64,000 bases of DNA from Lates calcarifer (lineage: Eukaryota > Chordata > Actinopteri > Centropomidae), in contig NC_066833.1 in NCBI RefSeq assembly GCF_001640805.2, positions 16,554,813 through 16,618,812 of the forward strand, given 5' to 3'. Shown piece by piece: positions 1 through 14,085 of the stretch (positions within the stretch are counted from its first letter, which is position 1; every line of letters starts with the position of its first letter). The translations under genes were made by a program, and so were the position numbers. Under the pieces are notes generated by a model. The model saw nothing but the letters and a program-made list of their open reading frames with translations. It was not told the origin of the DNA and searched no databases.

Positions 1-409
1 GTTTTATAGCAGATGACTGATGAAGACCGACGGATAAATATGTTTTGCTACTTGACATTGTCGTCATCTTTTCGCGACTGCTCTCGCTGCTCTTCAGGAA
101 GCGAAATTAACAGGTAAACAATAGTCGATGTATCAAATTAACACGGTGTCTTCGTTGTGTACATCGTATTTTTTTTATAGTCTTTCAAGTCATATCATCT
201 TTATTATAATTTCACAGGAATCGGTAAAAGACTTGAACGACGCCAAGCATCTGCCGACTGCTACAGCTAACGTTAGCTTGCTAGCTGAAGGGTTTACAAT
301 CATTTGAGTGATATTGATCCTGAGAATTGGAAAGTTGTCATTGTCTAACCTGCCTTTGGTACGAATTTATTTCAGGGGCGCTTTGTTTTGCTGAGAAGAA
401 GGGGGCACT

Positions 410-1377
<968 letters not shown>

Positions 1378-1740
1378 CCATGTCACATGTGCAGAGATTT
1401 GAATGCATTTTGTATCATATACCTAACACACTTGTTTGATGTCTGTCTATTTGACTTTTCCTGTTTGACAAATGTAACACAGATGTGGATTTTCTATAAA
1501 GCATTTTCTTGTCTTACCTAGTTTCTCAGGTAATGGTTGTTTTTTGATTTCTTGGATGGGGTGGGCTGTAGATATGGCTACTGGGTGTTGACGATCAACA
1601 TTAGACTTTAAAGCTCAAATACTGATGCCTCAATCTTAGTTTGTTAGCTTGTGTTATCTCTTGATTTGGGATTTGTAACGTTGCAGTGTGTTGAAAGAAA
1701 AGAAAAATTCTAAGATTCCGTTCAGTTCATATCTTGAAAT

Positions 1741-1746
1741 AATAAA
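1741..1746 (+). terminator. TRAPPC2 poly(A) signal
   Basis: A canonical AATAAA lies 364 bases after the TRAPPC2 stop. On the opposite strand AATAAA occurs at 1793-1798 and again at 2687-2692; either could serve the convergent RAB9A transcript. Confidence 0.5.
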
Positions 1747-2903
1747 CTTAACAGGCTACAAAACATACTTCAACCAATAATTCTCATGGGGGTTTATTTG
1801 TGGTTTTGCACACCAGTAGTACAAATATAAATGGAAGTCTGGATGAGAAACAATCAAGGTAAATGAATGGTTTGAAATTTTAAATATTGAGCTGTGTGGA
1901 GGACGTTGAACTGTATGAATAAAAATGTTTAGTTATTTAGAGATCAAATCATTATTTTAAACAATTAGCCCAATAATGATAAAAAAAAACTTTCCTCAAT
2001 CATGACCACTATTTAATTTAACTTCCCCTCAAAGAAATACTCTAGTTTGATTCAGTGATTTTTTTAAAGGTAAAAATGGTTTACAAAATACAAAAGTTTC
2101 CAGAAACTTAAATACATCATATGCCATGCATGTTAACTTTGCTTAAATATGTATCTTCTGTTAGGGATCTTGTCCCTCAGTGCTTCCAGTACATAGCCAT
2201 AATCTATTCACTATGCAGCGTGTGCACAAAACAGACCTAAAGGTGCAATAATCACAACAAGTTGTTAGTTACACAAAGTAGTGCATTAGCTACTTTATAA
2301 TCCTCAGAAATAAGGTTATTGAGCGGTGTAAATTATTCTAATTATGCAGTTATCTTCTACATATGAACACACAGGCCGATCACTTTATCTGCACTGTCAC
2401 ATTCTGGAGTGAAATTCAGGAACCTTATGACAAGTGCACTCACGTACTGCAGCATATTCTCAGTGAGTCACATTATACTTTGCCTTCATGATAAAATGGA
2501 ACATTTAACCATGTGAGAGGGAAGTGAAACTTTTCTTTTTAAACATATTGCCATTATGTCATAACATATTTTAGTTCCTTACAGGTAGTCTTGGGTCAAC
2601 GCAAAATATAGTATAATTTTGTTATCCTTTTGAAGCCTGACCTTTGAACTGTAGCAGAGTTGAGTGAATGATTCAGTGCTTTCATGTTTATTTTTACTTA
2701 GACTGTGGTGAATTTAGTGTTTCATCTCTCTCTTTTAACAGAAGTCCAACTGTTTATCATTATCAAACCTTCAACAGTATAACGAATCACAAAGCCAGTA
2801 GCATAATTTGTTTAAATAAGATGTTACTACAGCATTGTACACCTACAGCCTCATCACATAACAGGCATTACAGCAAATTAATGTTGGTAATAACACTTGG
2901 ATG

Positions 2904-3512
2904 TTATGAACAGCAAGTGGCAGCAGAGCGAGGCTTTCTGTGGAGCTTGACTGTGTCTGTGGGGATGAGGTGGTCCGTTCTTTCATCCATAGCCAACACT
3001 CTACGCACTGCTTCCTCAAAGGCCACCGCTACATTGGTGGCATCCTTGGCACTGGTCTCATAATAGGGGTAGTCGCCGTTCTCTTGGCACCATTGCTGAG
3101 CCTCCTCAGTAGACACCTGCCTCTCTGTCACATCCAGTTTGTTGCCCAAGACTACGAATGGGAACTTCTCTGGCTCCTTGACATCGGCATAGTAGATGAA
3201 CTCCTTTTTCCAGTTGCCTAAGTTGAGAAAACTCTGGTTGTCATCTACACTGAAGGTGAGCAGGCAGCAGTCAGAGCCACGATAGAAAGGAGTCCTCAGG
3301 CTGCGGAAGCGCTCCTGGCCAGCAGTGTCCCAGATCTGCAGGGTAACCTGGTGGCCATCTACCTCCAGGTCCTTGTTGAGGAACTCAACACCGATGGTGT
3401 GGAAAAGGTGCGCATCAAACTTGTTAGTGACATATCGATTCATGATGGAGCTTTTTCCCACACCACCGTCACCCAGCAGAATGACTTTCAGCAAGGATGT
3501 CTTTGTTGTCAT
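2904..3512 (-). CDS. rab9a: RAB9A, late-endosome Rab GTPase
   Basis: RAB9A drives retrograde transport from late endosomes to the trans-Golgi, recycling mannose-6-phosphate receptors. The 202-residue frame has the P-loop GDGGVGKS at about 14-21, the effector region around FHTIGVEF, switch II WDTAGQERF, the guanine-specifying NKLD, and ETSAK. The CDS is one exon, as in mammals. The tail ends Thr-Cys-Cys-Ser, a CCX-type geranylgeranylation end, where I recall mammalian RAB9A ending in CC. The name RAB9A rather than the paralogue RAB9B rests on the neighbouring TRAPPC2 and EGFL6. A likely 5' untranslated exon ends at 4172 and the coding exon begins near 3551. Confidence 0.95.
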   Translation of the reverse strand: MTTKTSLLKVILLGDGGVGKSSIMNRYVTNKFDAHLFHTIGVEFLNKDLEVDGHQVTLQIWDTAGQERFRSLRTPFYRGSDCCLLTFSVDDNQSFLNLGNWKKEFIYYADVKEPEKFPFVVLGNKLDVTERQVSTEEAQQWCQENGDYPYYETSAKDATNVAVAFEEAVRRVLAMDERTDHLIPTDTVKLHRKPRSAATCCS

Positions 3513-3550
3513 GGCTATTCACTTCTGATCGACCACTTCGAAATAATTTA

Positions 3551-4172
3551 CCTGATGGAGAGATGCAATGTTTGAAAGATATTTATTTATGTACACCACA
3601 ATAGTACAATTTTAAAAGAAACCCTATTCACTACTTCACATATTGGTGCAGGAACACACACTTTGGTGGATGTTTTGTGCCTTCTTGTCTCACCCGATTG
3701 ATTTTGACTTCCTTCACTGGTCCAAATCATGTGCTGTAGACCCTAGTCCTTGGTCACATGCTCATTTCCTTAATGTTGATGTCAACATCCATGTAGGTAA
3801 CGTTCAACCAGCTGCAACAAAGTGACAAACCAGCAGTTTCCTCATTAACAGATGTCCCAACACAACAGTACAGTAGATGAGCCCCACTGCAAAGAAGCAT
3901 AATCAGCCACCAAATATTCAATACACTTCTTGTGGGCACTCTAATAACGTATACAATTCAACTTAGGACAGCGTACACAATATTAAATGTATGACTAACA
4001 TGTTGGCCCGCTGGTATAGAGAATATGAATTGAGTCTGTCAGCTAGCTAAGTGCTAGCTACGCTAGGCGAACATGAAAAAGGAAAACAAGGAACCACAGC
4101 TGGACTTAATGCAATTTACTAAATCAGCTAGCAGAGGTTTACTTGCAGTGAAGATAGCTAACGTAGCTTACC
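3551..4172 (-). other. candidate 5' UTR splice of RAB9A
   Basis: On the minus strand a donor TAAG|GTAAGC ends at 4172, and an acceptor CTCTCCATCAG precedes base 3551, 39 bases upstream of the RAB9A ATG. Together they would give a 620-base 5' UTR intron. The sequence above the donor, to about 4560, has more CpG than its surroundings, as a promoter would. No TATA box was seen. This is inferred from splice signals alone. Confidence 0.4.
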
Positions 4173-5010
4173 TTACAGTTTGGGCCTTGCAGTTGCGGAG
4201 CCAACGAGGAATAAAACACGAAATAACTGAAATATTATTAATGCATACGTTTGACAGCTACCCGCCTTGGCGTTGCTCGAGATAACGTCAGGTCGCACCG
4301 TTTCCTGATGAGCTCCAGAGGCTCGGTGCTAACGCAGCTAGCTGCTAACAAGCTAACAACAGCTACATGGAGAGTCACGCGTCATGTGATCATGTCAGAG
4401 AGAAACAGTCAAAGAGTGCTGAGGTAACGCTTCAGGCCCGTACAGCGTCTACATATTATTTTGTTAATCGGCCGGAATGGGGAAAAAATGACATTTGCAC
4501 GTAAAACGAGCAGGATTTTGCGTGGCGTCTATTCGCCAACGGGTATTAGCTAACCTCAGCGTCTCCCCTTTGATAACTTTAACTAATGTTTTATTTCGTT
4601 GTGTTATTCATACACCGCCAATAGAGAGCGACATTTAGCTTGTTATCAGCCATTAGCTTGTTGTTAGTTACCATGCTCTCAGCCAACATCCCAGCAGCAT
4701 ACCGTTGAAACTTTAAATCTCCTAAAGACTGGATGCTGTACCTCATGGCTGCTTGTTGCATGTAACCAGATTTGCATTGAGATATCCACTGAAGGCATGA
4801 AAACATCTGCTGTCATTTTACACCACATAGTAATCCTACAATGCAGTGGTAAGTATCAACATTAAAGTGTTGGTTCTGTAGTAAAATGTCCCCTTTGACT
4901 GAAGTCTGATTAGATTTTTAAATAGGCATATTCCTTTACACATTTTATTGATATGACTGCTAGAGGAGGAACTAGTTTTAACCACTTTATGGTTAATTTG
5001 ATTGTTAAAT

Positions 5011-5115
5011 CTGGTGGTTCTCAACCTAGAGGCTAGTCTTCTCCACAGGGTCACCAGATAAGTCTCAGGGGTTGTGAGATGATTAATAAGAGAGAAAAGA
5101 AGAAACATTTCTGTG
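5011..5115. repeat. dispersed fish repeat fragment
   Basis: The stretch running from CTGGTGGTTCTCAACCTAGA through the GGTCACCAGATAAGTCTCAG motif and TTGTGAGATGATTAATAAGA resembles a repeat I recall as very frequent in percomorph genomes. The class is not assigned, and the call rests on memory of the motif. Confidence 0.45.
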
Positions 5116-6209
5116 ATTTTTTTAAATTATATATTGGATGGTATTTTACCAGTTGTTTTAACAATTGTTTAAATTACGTAACTGCATCTGTCAGATAAAT
5201 CCTGTGAAGTAAAAAGTACATTTCCCTCTGATGCTTCAAAATGTATTGTTATTTTTACTGATGCAATACAGAGGCTAGTTGAGGGTCTGTATGAGGTCAC
5301 ATAGAGTGGAAATAGTTCACAATTATACTTGAATAAACTTAATTACTTTGCAACTCACAGACAGACAGTCTGGTGGCGCCAGCTAAACATGAACCATCAT
5401 TCCCTCACTGTTGTCAGTTACATTGATCTTCTTTTTTTCCTTTTTGATATGAATAGCTGTATTATCATGAAGGCATGCCTTTCTTATTAAAGGTGGATGG
5501 TAATTGACTACCACATATCAAGTTTCAATTATAAAATACCAAACCTGAAGTCTATAAATTAGTTGACATGATCAAGATTAGCCACCCAGGTATAACCACA
5601 CAATAAAAAAAAAGAAATGGTAGACAGAGTTAGAAAAAAAAAAGTTTTAATGAAATAGTACAGTATAGTGTGTAAGCATAATTTACAGCAGTTATGCACT
5701 GATACTTTTTTTTTATCATTTAAACTAACCAGCCTTCAAAAAGGTTATTCATCTAATATTGAATTTCAGCAATAATTCACCTAAGAATTCACATTACATG
5801 ACATGGATTACTTTCAGTTAACTTCAGCAATGTACTATCACATACACAACAAAGGACTAAGCACAATACTGTTAAACATAACTAACAGACAAAGTTAGCA
5901 TTTCCACCAGTTCCTGAGATCTTGGTTCTCCATATTGTAAGAGACTATTTTGAAAATCACAACATAGATGATAGGAGGATGTGTTGATGTAGCAGCATGG
6001 TGATAAAGTAAACATGCATGCACTGATTGCACATAATCTCCACTTGAGACTATGTGGCTGTATCTTTATGTGGATGTCCTGAGGCTATGCTGTGAAAGAA
6101 CACTGAGAAACTCCACAATTAGGAGATCATAATATGAACAGGAAACAGGGATCTTTGACATGCGTCATTTAGAGGAGATTTTCAAATAGTTGATCTGAGG
6201 TGGAGATTG

Positions 6210-9200
6210 TTAATAGACTGGGCTGACATCCTCTTGACAGGGCCCTGAGGTCAGCACAACATTGTCCAGCCCTATCTCTCCTCCAACATCTGTGCCACGC
6301 TGAGCTTCAAAGATAATCTGAAAGACATTCAGTGATACCATTGTGTCTTAAGGATGTAGATTCCAGGAATAAGTAAACAGTGTAGGGGTAGTTATTATTA
6401 CAGGTATTGTATTTGTTTAGAAATGGTATGGTATGTCTATAACATGTCTTGTGAATTAAGTAAGTGACTCACAGATTCTGGGGCCTCTTGTTTCCAGGCC
6501 ACAGTGAGGAGCTCTGTCTGCCAGCCCTGGTCTCTGCTTCGGCTCTGCTCCCACACCGGGTAAGCATTGTTATCCAGCAGCACCCTGAGAGCACCCACAT
6601 TATGTCCCACCATACGGTAGTCAAAGGTGAGGCAGAAGCTGCCCTGCTGGACGCGGTCATTGAGAAGCAACTTCAGCTTTGCCACATCATTCTGCTCCCC
6701 TAGGAGCCCACTCATAGTCATGTAGTACTCTGCACCTGAAGGAATTTGCAGCTCTTATTAGTAACTGTATCTAAATGCACAGAAGAATTCATCTTAACTA
6801 ATATGTGGAAAAAATGCATTTTGCTGCATTTCCACCATTTTGTTACCGTTGTCATGGTAGGCTACACTCCAGTCCATGTCGTCTGCTTTGTCTTGGACCC
6901 ACTCACATGCTCCCTGGTCAAAGTTGCAATCCATGATAAACTCTGATAAACAAGTTACAGTGAAAGGATGGGAGAACATTAGCAAATTAGTCACATAAAA
7001 AGTCATTGTAAAACAATGGCTCAGAAACAGATATGACTACCCTCTTGAACTGGTGCAATTTGGATCTCTTTGACTTCTGTGGCTGGGCCAAACACTGATT
7101 CAAAGTCCTCTGATACTGTATTTAGAGATTAAAGGGAAAAAAAATCAGTGCAAATACATAAATTTTAAGATAAATACTGCAAAGTAAATATGATAATTAG
7201 TAAATGAATAAAGATAGGCACAGCTGTATCAGGATAACACTCATGTAAAAATGTTACATAGAAGTTTTTGTCCATGAATTCCTGAGAAAATATGTGATAT
7301 TTGAGGGAAAAAAAACATTCCAAAATTATACAGCAGAGAGATTTTCCCCAATGAAACAAAAGCCAGAGAGGGGCTTTTAACAAACAGGTGTAGACCTGCC
7401 CTGCTGTCACTCTTGTCTTGAGATGGAACTAGCAGCTTTAGGATACAGCGCCCCTCAAGCCTTTTAAAGCTCTTGAGGGAAACCACCCCCCTGCCAAGCA
7501 GCTTTAGACAGTCAGACGAGTGACAGCTGGGGTTATTTAACCTGCTCACCCAGAGTGGGTTTGTGTCAGAGAGGTCTAGAGTGCTGATGACAGACTTTCC
7601 TACAAGGAGTCAAGTCTGTTTGCACAACAGCTGTTTTGGGGAAAACATAATAAAAGGCTTGGGGGCTTCGTAACCTCCCTCCCTTCCTCACCCTCCTCTC
7701 AGGAGGTGGGAAGCAGGCCCGGGATGGCTTGTATCCCTGGGCTCTCACATGCCGACAGAGTAACATTCCTCCCTGGAGGTGATGGATGTCTTGGGGCCTG
7801 TCTCCTCTTGCTATCTGAGTTCTTACACAGGCTCTATGTTTCCATAAAGATTGAGATTGGTGGTGAGAGGTAACTGCGTTTATGGGGTGTTTCAGTGTGA
7901 TGCATACCACTGCCCACTCTACTTTTTTTTGTAGCTTAAAGTTTTAGCTTTATCTTTTCTGTCTGTAAGTGTCTGACTCTGTTACCAGGTGTGAATGATG
8001 TGTGCTAGAAGCCCCAAAATCAATAGACTGATTGCTCCTCATTTTATATTGCTATTTTTTGCTATTTTTAACAATGCTAAAGCATGACAGGGACGTCTTG
8101 AGCAGATTCAATGTGTCTTAATATGCTGTTCACTAAAAAGAGATTTATATTTTCATGTCTGTAATATTTCAAATGTGTGTTTCTTCATTGTTAGTAACTT
8201 TCCATCAAAAGTCATATAAATCTTGGAAGAGTCTGAAGTGAACAGGGGCCCTAAGCAAAGGCTTAGACCTGACCTTCTATTTTATACTTATTTCAACTGC
8301 CTATTGGAAAATCAATAATTGTGTTCAGATGTTGCATAGGAATGAGAGCAAAATCCTCTGCAGAAACATACTGAGTTCATTTAGTCTATTTATGATTAAT
8401 GCATTGCAGACCACCCAGAATAGTAGAAACAGAATTATTGCAAGTCAGCCATACTTACTGAAAACATCTCCTCTTGGACTGAGTTGGTTGTTTTCCTCTT
8501 CCTCCTCCTCCTCCTCCTCCTCCTCCTCCTCTTCCTCAGGAAATTCATCCTCTGGTCTCTCCTCTGTCTGGGCACCTATGTAGACCTCTCCATCATAGTC
8601 AAAAGGCTGCTGACGGATCCTAGGGGGTGGCGTTGGGACTGGTTCAGGGATAATGTTTTTGATGTCCTCGTCCAGCTTACCTCCCAGAATCCCAGGCCTC
8701 ACTTGGGAGTCTGGGATGGCTGCAGGCAGGAAGAGGAATCGGATTAGACACATGGAACTGCAATCACGAGTGGGAAATGCAGTGTTTTACCAGGGTTCTG
8801 ATGCATTTGTTGTTTGTTGTCATGCATTCTGCAGCTGCAGTTCTTGTTAATCACCTCTCTGCTGTTACTTACCAGTTCATGGATGAAATACATTACATAC
8901 ATACATAACATGCTAAAACAACAGATAGGAATATCCTACTCCATGCAGATGAAGCATCGCAATGACATTAACTGCACATAACTTAAACTTAAATGCACAA
9001 GCATTTTATCACATAAGTTATGCATATTAAGGGTCATGCTGAGGATTCCAGGTCTCATTTCAAGCTGTGTGTGCTGTGGACATACAACATTTGCAGCCAT
9101 GAGCAATGGAGGGGAGTCGGGGGAGGTGTTCTTAAATGGAAGTAAGAGGAGGAGGTGTTTGGGGTTGCAGGGCAGGGAGTGAACAGCAGAAGCAGATTCT

Positions 9201-12200
9201 CAGATTCCACGCAATCTCACCATTGAGGAAATCATCTGCACTGCCCTTTTCTCCGTCCTGCGACCTCTGATAAAACGGCTTGACTACAAAAAATAAAGGC
9301 ATCTTCATTTATGCTGCAGCCTCTGGCCTATACTTTTGATGCAATTTGGCTACATGAGGCTTCACCTGTTATTATCTGGGCCTGGTTCAAAGAGTAAAAC
9401 ACAACCTGTCTTTCCCCTTCTTCCTCAGATGTTTGGCTACCATACAGTGTTGTATTTACACAGGTGTGTTTTCAATCTGTGGCTCTCCCCTGCTAACATC
9501 TGTAAAGAAGGAATGGAGTCTGAAAGCAGGAAGCTACCCTTGGCAGGACTGCTGTTTGCTGATGTTTAAAGAGTCCAAATGAAATATGTGGCTGTAAAAC
9601 TGCTCCTGACCTATCTGACTTACTACTCTCATCTGGGAAACGGCTGAGACATAAGCTTTTGTAATCTCCTGTGAATGACTTTATTTGACGAGTTTTAGCA
9701 CATATTAAAAGACACTCCTAAAATGTATTAATTATTCTGTGAAACAGATCTCGGATCTCACCAGAACATTCAAAGCCATTGCCTCTGAAGCCAGACTTGC
9801 ACCTGCACTTGTAGGATCCTTGAGTGTTCAGACAGACAGCATGGTGGCTGCACTTGTGGGTGCCGGCTGCACACTCATCAAGGTCTGGAATTGCAAGAAG
9901 CCTATTTGTACCTTTAGGAGCAGAACTCATCACAAATATTTCCCCTTAATAAATCTGTATACCTTACCTACACAGTCATATTTGCCGTCAACATATTTTA
10001 GATCGTAACCATCCTGGCACTTGCAGTAGTAGCTTCCGAAGGTGTTCACACATTGTCTGTTGTGTGGACAGAGGTTCTTCCCAGTAACACACTCATCAAT
10101 ATCTGAAGGGAAACAAAACACAGGATAAATTAAAGGGGCCTTTGAGTTTACATTTATGACCTACCTGTACACACCTGTAGCTGGTACAATATCTTTCCAC
10201 AGCACTATACTACAAAAGTACATTACATTACTCTTCATTGCAAGTTTTGTACCCCTAGAATTTGCAAACTGCAATTATAGAATGCAAGAAACAGAGCGAA
10301 CCTGTAAGAGTCACATGTCACATGAGGTAACATTCAGAAAATCTGTCCCCTGTTTTTACTTTATGGCATTTTTTTGCCATGGTTTATTCCTACTGCTTTG
10401 AATCTTTGACACTTCCTGCTGACTATTGCCCTGGCTGGGGTCTAGCCAACCTTGCGCTTCCTCTAATTCACATGGAGTTATCAGCTGCTGTTTGTCATCT
10501 GCCAGCAGGGAGCTTCACCATCCTGGTGCAATATGTGCATCATGAACATGATCTCTCACTGGCTTCCCACTAGCCAACACTGCTAATGCGTTTGATGTGG
10601 TGCCTAGACTGGCTGGAAGCAGTGTTTCCACTGAGTGCAGTAACTGAGCTATTGATGTTGTTTTGGATGCAACTTTGCATGAATGTTACACAGAAGGAAA
10701 TGTGTACCATTAGTGATGCTTTTGAACATGATACAATGCCAGATAGTCAGCACATTACCTATTACTAATTTACCATTGTATTTTCATTCAGTCATATCAT
10801 TATGTTATTTTACTTATATCTAATTACAGGAAAGCATGGTTTCACATGTTTCTATTTATAGTCAGCAACTTAAAGTCTGGGCCTGCAGCCAGTTAGGGGT
10901 CTATCATATCCAGTACAGACTGAAAGATTGCTACTCCACATTTAGCCAGGGGTTCAAATTTATATTTCAAATAGATTATAGATAGGAGAAACTATTTTAG
11001 CCTTTCATGTGGGATAGAGTGGATATGCGTTTGTCTCACGAGGGTCTATTATTGGTCTTTTTTGGTCTAATATGTCTGGATAAATAAGGTACTTTTTGAA
11101 ACATTTTCAGAGTAAAAGTCTATTTCTGCTGTGTATCCAGTTTTGAGTGTGGTGGATCCAGAGTAGTCATGAAATTTTATGCTCTAAAACTATTATATTA
11201 CTTCCCCTGTGTGATTGGTATGTCAGACTGGCTCTATCACAGCTCAAAAGAAATATAACTTAATTGCATCCATCTGATTTGCAAGCCAGGCATGCAAAAG
11301 CCACGCACTATAATCTTTACAGAATTGTTCCGCTATGCAAAAAATCTAAATCCAAGCCAAAGTCAGTCCGTCTTCACTCCATATTATTCCTAAGGGCTAT
11401 TTCTCCATGTGATTTCTTACTCTCTGTACATCTGGCCTGATTCTAATTGTGCATTATATTTCACATCGGTTTTTCTGGCATGACCTCATATGCCTAAAAA
11501 GACATTCACTGTGTTGATAATCTGTCACTGTGTGAGTGTGGTTTCTCACCTACACAAGTCCTCTCATCTTGCCCCAGTTGGAGCCCTGCAGATGGGCAGA
11601 GGCAGCGAATCTCCCCCTGGACTTCCTCACAGCCGTACTGACAGTGTGCAAGAGAGCATGTTCTGGAATCTGAACACATGGACACAAATAAATATAAACA
11701 CACTCACAAATATATAAAATCGGCAACTGTGTATTTTCACTCAAGATGTGTATGGATATAAGCAGGATGGGACTCACTGGCACAAGATCCATCAGGCATT
11801 AAGGTGTATCCATTGAGACAGTAGCACTTATAACTGCCATAAGTGTTCATGCAGCGATGTTCACAGGGACGAGGTTTCAAGCCACACTCATTCAAATCTA
11901 GAAATAAGAGTCATCTTGATTTTTTTTCACCCACAACACCTTCTTTTCTTCAAGTCTTCAAGTGTAGGTTTTGACTTATATTGAAAATAGCAGATTAAGA
12001 TTTCCTTAAAAAACATACCATATAAGTAGCAAGTAATGCAAGTTTATTAGATTATCCCAGTCAGTTTGACCCTCTTCACTGACCCCAAATACTCACCTTG
12101 ATTACACGTCTTTCCAGTGTATCCTGGGAAGCACTTGCATTTGTTGGGGCCAACACACTCTCCATGCTTGCATCCGTGCTCACATTGAGCTGGTAAAACA

Positions 12201-14085
12201 TTTAACATGAAGAAAATGCCATCAGAAATATCAGTGGTTTTGAGAATGATGGACTGTAGTCAAACCACACATTCTATTATGGAGGAACGGTTTTTCAATG
12301 TAGATGGTTATTTCCTCCACATTTTTTGGGGTAGGAAAATCCCTCTCATGAAACAAATAACAATTATTCAGACCTGTGTATTGTGGCAGTGAATTTAGAT
12401 TCTTCTCAAAAACCACTGTGTGCAAACTGGAATTTTAAAATACTGGTTAATATTGAGAAAAATATACTTTTATATCAAAAACTATCATTCATTATAAACC
12501 ACATCAATCTGCCCTTACCCTCACACTGTCCTCTACTGTTTTTCTTCCAGCCATAGCAACACTCCAGTCTCCTGCCATAGCGACACACACCTGGTTGGTT
12601 TCCAGTAAGGACTTGTCGGTAGTGCCTTTGTAGAAGAAGAGAGGGGTAGAAGGTAAGATCTGTAATTTCACTGTCTTAGCATTATTTATAGCCCAACCAG
12701 GTAATGCACAGCACATAAAGTAGCATGTTTTGCTCTCTTTAAGCAAAATCTTATCTCAGCAATGACAATGAAACACTGCAGGCAATCTCAGGTTATTACA
12801 AATGAATGTTTATTTAGGTCCACACATCCACAAACTAATTAAGCTCTCAAGCTCCCACATGCATGCTTTTAGGCATCCACCTCTAATTAATGTTCCCTAT
12901 GGTAGTGGTGTGAAGAAACAAACAACCTAAATAAAGTGTACCCTAACAGGCTCCCTTATAAAGGTAGGGCTCCCTGTGGGGCAACAGATAGTTGACAGGA
13001 TGTTGGCTACAGATGGAGAAAAACACACTAATCAGATACTTCCCCTGTTGCACATTGATACCTGTTTCCTCTGTGTACCTTGATCTTCATCTGACTCTTG
13101 TTATGGGAATCAGATGAGAATCTGTGGTAAGGTTATTCTCGGTTGTTGTCAGCAAGTCAGCATTGCATTCAGAAATAACCAACAGTATCTATATCACACT
13201 GCATGTGTGTATTTATAACCTGTACCTATAACCTATAAAATGTTAATGTGCAATTTGCCACTGATTTAGTGAAAAAATAAATTCATCCCAGAATCACACA
13301 TCCAAAACTAACTTCACAGCTTTCAGCATCTCTGTATCTTCCCTTCTAAGCTCAGTGTCAAGCTCTAATATCCCAGATGTTAAGGTGTTGCAGGGGCAGC
13401 ATCCTAAAAGCAGCCTCGGCTCCAGTGGGACTGGAGGAATCTGAGCCTTGATAGAAATTAACCAGAATAGCTCACAGGAGAGGAACTCCTAAGTGTGACA
13501 GGTGCTCCTCAGTTATTAACAGTTGCTGTGCCACATTTAGCTGACACACTGTCATAGCTCACATAGTCCTCTGTTGGCAGCAGCAGCAGTGTGTACATAC
13601 CATGAAAACAACACTTTTCCCTGTAAAGATTTAAAGCACATAATTTAGTGAAAAATAGGGGGGTTCGTGTTACTTATTAAGCTCCACTTAAAATTACAGC
13701 ATGTGGAGGAAGTAGGAGTTTGTATTGGTAGTAATTCCCTTTTTGTGGCCACAGGAAGTAGGTCAAATTGCATATTAGTCAATACCATAGGTAGCATTTT
13801 TGGTTTGTTATTGGTATCAGGGTATTTCATGTTCACTGTAATGTGATAGCAACTTTAAATGACATAGAAATCTATCTGACATTATACGGGAATATCTTTT
13901 TGACTTTTAACTGGGCAAATATTCAAGTAAAGTTTACACCTGCTGCAGTTCTCTGGGTAGAAACACACCATGCAACATCAAATGCTCCGTGGCTCAACTT
14001 TTTTGACTTACCTATGGGTTTCTGCACTGCCCAAAGAGATGTAGATCAAGAGAAAAAGAGCGCTGACCAAGGTGGATGGCTGCAT
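6210..14085 (-). CDS. egfl6: EGFL6, secreted EGF-repeat and MAM-domain matrix protein
   Basis: EGFL6 (MAEG) is a secreted basement-membrane protein that binds integrins. Coding exons, 5' to 3': 14085-14012, 12625-12519, 12189-12097, 11897-11778, 11669-11550, 10102-9968, 9884-9762, 9283-9221, 8719-8459, 7115-7041, 6942-6847, 6735-6473, 6317-6210. All junctions use GT-AG and keep phase, giving 545 residues, close to the human length. Order: signal peptide (1-21), a Cys-rich module (about 38-60), EGF-like domains to about 257 (calcium-binding types open Asp-Ile/Leu-Asp/Asn-Glu-Cys), a linker with 15 Glu (340-354) and an RGD at 361-363, then a MAM domain (about 392-535). Start chosen because the ATG opens a clean signal peptide. 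The name is supported by domain order, RGD position and RAB9A/TMSB4X synteny. Confidence 0.94.
8493..8537 (-). repeat. GAG trinucleotide run coding poly-Glu in EGFL6
   Basis: Fifteen consecutive Glu codons, mostly GAG (CTC/CCT on the + strand), lie in EGFL6 coding exon 9, seven codons before the RGD motif. The near-pure repeat is likely to vary in length between individuals and can confuse read mapping. Confidence 0.9.

Larger units (their letters stand above)
3513..6209. other. intergenic, RAB9A to EGFL6
   Basis: Apart from the probable RAB9A 5' UTR and promoter region (3.55-4.56 kb) and one repeat fragment near 5.0 kb, no coding exon was recognised. A TCEANC gene, present here in human, was not seen. 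The EGFL6 3' UTR should occupy the right-hand part. Confidence 0.5.

Noticed and set aside
2940..3575. + strand frames over RAB9A
   Set aside because: They are antisense shadows of the RAB9A coding exon, with no domain signature.
7165..7910. minus-strand frames of 81-114 codons
   Set aside because: They lie in the EGFL6 intron between 7116 and 8458, have low-complexity composition and do not fit the gene's phases.
8329..8583. + strand poly-Ser frame
   Set aside because: It is the antisense reading of the EGFL6 Glu repeat.
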